Assembly (NCBI GenBank): GCA_009936675.1
Contig: JAACDY010000141.1
Span: 1-6,569 of the forward strand
DNA length: 6,569 nt
From: Bacteroidota bacterium
Lineage (GTDB): Bacteria > Bacteroidota > Bacteroidia > Flavobacteriales > Flavobacteriaceae
Reading direction: 5' to 3'
The first letter of the stretch is position 1. Each line of letters starts with the position of its first letter. The notes below the pieces were generated by a model, which was not told where the DNA came from, ran no database searches, and saw nothing but the letters and a program-made list of their open reading frames with translations. The translations under genes were made by a program, and so were the position numbers. Shown here in pieces: positions 4,959 through 6,569 of the stretch.

Positions 4959-6569
4959 TTATTGAAAGTCGTAAATCATTGGTTTGTCCTTATGGAGATC
5001 AAATATATATTCCTTGTCGAAATATTGAATTTTTACGGACTGTTTCTCTTTCGATTTAAGCACAAGCTTTCCAAGCTTTCCTTTGTCCCAATCCATATCC
5101 ACCCTTATATTTCCCCTAGCCATGAGTCCTTTCACACTTCCTTTATTCCATGCTTTGGGTAAGGCAGGTAACAGTCTTATTCCAATATTTTCGTGGGATT
5201 GCAATAACATTTCCACCACCCCTGAGGTAAAACCAAAGTTACCATCAATTTGAAATGGAGGGTGAGCATCAAATAGATTTTTGAACATTGATTTCTGAAA
5301 CAGCAGTTGAATGTGATCGTGAGCCATTTCCCCATCCATCAATCGAGCTGAGCAATTGATCAGCCATGCCCTACTCCACCCCGTTCCGGCTCCACCATTA
5401 TCCAATCGATAATCTAGCGTTTTTCTCACGGCTTGGAAGAGTAAGGGATCTTGGTCTTTGGAGATTTGATCTCCAGGGTGGAATCCATACAAATGGGACA
5501 TATGCCTGTGCCCGGGTTCTGGCTCTTCGTATTCCCTATCCCATTCGAGTATTCTTCCATCTTTGCCCAATACAAAACCGGGGCGTAATTTTTTGAGTTG
5601 TTCGGTGATTTTTTCCGTCAGCTCACTTTTAATTTTTAAAATTTCACTGGCTTCAAGGTAATTGCTGAAAACTTCATGAATTACCTGTTGATCCATAGCA
5701 CTACCTCTGCACAGCGCAACCGACTCCCCTTTTTCGTTGATATATCTATTTTCTGGAGAGGAAGAGGGTAACGAAATCAACGTTTGGTCTCTGGGATCTT
5801 CTATCAACCAGTCTGAATAAAATAAAGCGACTTGTTCCATGGCTGGATAGGCACGTGTTCTGAGGAACTTCTCATCTTTTGTAAATTGGTAGTGGTACCA
5901 ATAATGTTGCATCATCCACCCCCCTGCTCCAAATGAAACGCCCCAATAGGCCGTAGCGGCTCTGAGCCACGAAGGAGCCCAAAGATCTGTGGCATGGGGA
6001 AAAACGCTGCCTCGCATTCCAAAATTCTTTTGGGCCGTGATCTTTCCACTCTCCAACAGCCGATCCAGATAGTCGAATAAAGGCTCATTCAATTCGTGAA
6101 GACCAGTAAGATTGGCCAACCAATAATTCATCTGTAAATTTATATTCAGATGGTAATCGGCATTCCAAGGAGCATTGATGTGTTTGTTCCACAGCCCCTG
6201 AAGATTGGCGGGTTGGGTACCAGGTCGTGAAGATCCGATAAGTAAGTAGCGACCATAATCAAACAAAAGTTGACTCAGCTCCGGATCCAATGAATCTGCT
6301 TTTACCCTTTTCAACCTTTCATCGGTAGGAAGAAAACTTAACGTCTTGTCCCCTCTCAGTTCTAGTTGGGTTCTGTTAAAATAAGATTGATGATCCTCAA
6401 TGTGTAAACTTTCAATCTCTTCCAAGCTGCTTGCCATTGCTTTTTTCAGTTCTCTATTGTTTTTCTCTGCATAATGAGGAGTATAATAATCCGAATTGCT
6501 AGCAATAAAAAGGGTTAGTTTTTTGACACCCTCCAGTGCTAACCCATTGTCGACGGATGTTATCTCACC
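4959..6569 (-). CDS. Glycoside hydrolase family 95 (alpha-L-fucosidase type), C-terminal part
   Basis: GH95 enzymes are inverting alpha-L-fucosidases (some alpha-L-galactosidases) that trim terminal residues from glycans, in Bacteroidota usually periplasmic or surface-linked. The frame stays open past the first Met at 6437 to the window edge, and the residues before that Met (for example GVKKLTLFIASNSDYYTPHY) fit the family. The true start is therefore outside the window and 536 residues are visible; full-length GH95 proteins are about 750-800 aa. The N-terminal beta-sandwich domain and any signal peptide are mostly missing. Visible-fragment numbering: GSSRPGTQPANLQGLWN at 112-128; LNINLQMNYW with N142 and N144; SPEN with E273; HRHMSHLYGFHPGD at 354-367; QIDGNFG with D442. 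From memory of Bifidobacterium AfcA, the two Asn and the Asp form the base machinery and the SPE-motif Glu is the general acid; all are present. The last 80 or so residues form the C-terminal beta domain. Substrate is not determinable here. Confidence 0.93.
   Translation of the reverse strand, partial: GEITSVDNGLALEGVKKLTLFIASNSDYYTPHYAEKNNRELKKAMASSLEEIESLHIEDHQSYFNRTQLELRGDKTLSFLPTDERLKRVKADSLDPELSQLLFDYGRYLLIGSSRPGTQPANLQGLWNKHINAPWNADYHLNINLQMNYWLANLTGLHELNEPLFDYLDRLLESGKITAQKNFGMRGSVFPHATDLWAPSWLRAATAYWGVSFGAGGWMMQHYWYHYQFTKDEKFLRTRAYPAMEQVALFYSDWLIEDPRDQTLISLPSSSPENRYINEKGESVALCRGSAMDQQVIHEVFSNYLEASEILKIKSELTEKITEQLKKLRPGFVLGKDGRILEWDREYEEPEPGHRHMSHLYGFHPGDQISKDQDPLLFQAVRKTLDYRLDNGGAGTGWSRAWLINCSARLMDGEMAHDHIQLLFQKSMFKNLFDAHPPFQIDGNFGFTSGVVEMLLQSHENIGIRLLPALPKAWNKGSVKGLMARGNIRVDMDWDKGKLGKLVLKSKEKQSVKIQYFDKEYIFDLHKDKPMIYDFQ

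Noticed and set aside
4959..6437. Treating the Met at 6437 as the start of a short, 492-aa GH95 protein
   Set aside because: The frame remains open to the window edge and the upstream residues continue the GH95 fold, so the gene is truncated by the window rather than naturally short.

Overview
The window reads as ordinary chromosomal DNA from a member of the Bacteroidota, probably a marine Cytophagia/Cyclobacteriaceae-like or related flavobacterial organism. This rests on protein family types (a Bacteroidota-type PurM, a type III glutamine synthetase, a eukaryote-like type II glutamine synthetase, a GH95 fucosidase), on AT-rich leaders without Shine-Dalgarno sequences, and on a perfect Bacteroidota -7 promoter box (TAnnTTTG) in front of each of the four genes whose 5' end is visible. 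The genus cannot be fixed from sequence reading alone.

Layout. From 1 to 390 on the minus strand lies the N-terminal 130 codons of purM, cut by the window edge. From 456 to 2642 on the minus strand is a complete type III glutamine synthetase (GSIII, 728 aa). A 210-bp divergent control region (2643-2852) follows, and then a complete type II glutamine synthetase (GSII, 335 aa) on the plus strand at 2853-3860. A hairpin terminator at 3902-3928 separates GSII from a convergent CaCA-family Na+/Ca2+ antiporter on the minus strand (3932-4867). From 4959 to the right edge, on the minus strand, are the last 536 residues of a GH95 alpha-L-fucosidase-type glycoside hydrolase whose N-terminal domain lies outside the window. 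No intergenic gap exceeds 210 bp. I see no RNA gene, CRISPR array, insertion sequence or attachment site.

How the genes relate. The two glutamine synthetases are unrelated in size and architecture but catalyse the same ATP-dependent condensation of glutamate and ammonium. They share one intergenic control region and so may be co-regulated or inversely regulated by nitrogen status. PurM belongs to purine synthesis, a major glutamine consumer, but it has its own promoter and the link to the synthetases is inference. The antiporter and the GH95 enzyme run in the same direction with a 91-bp gap and a promoter in between, so they need not form an operon.

I found no previously undescribed system here. 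The items most worth checking are the divergent GSIII/GSII control region, including a small palindrome placed where the GSII -33 element should be, and the four TAnnTTTG boxes that lack an obvious -33 partner.
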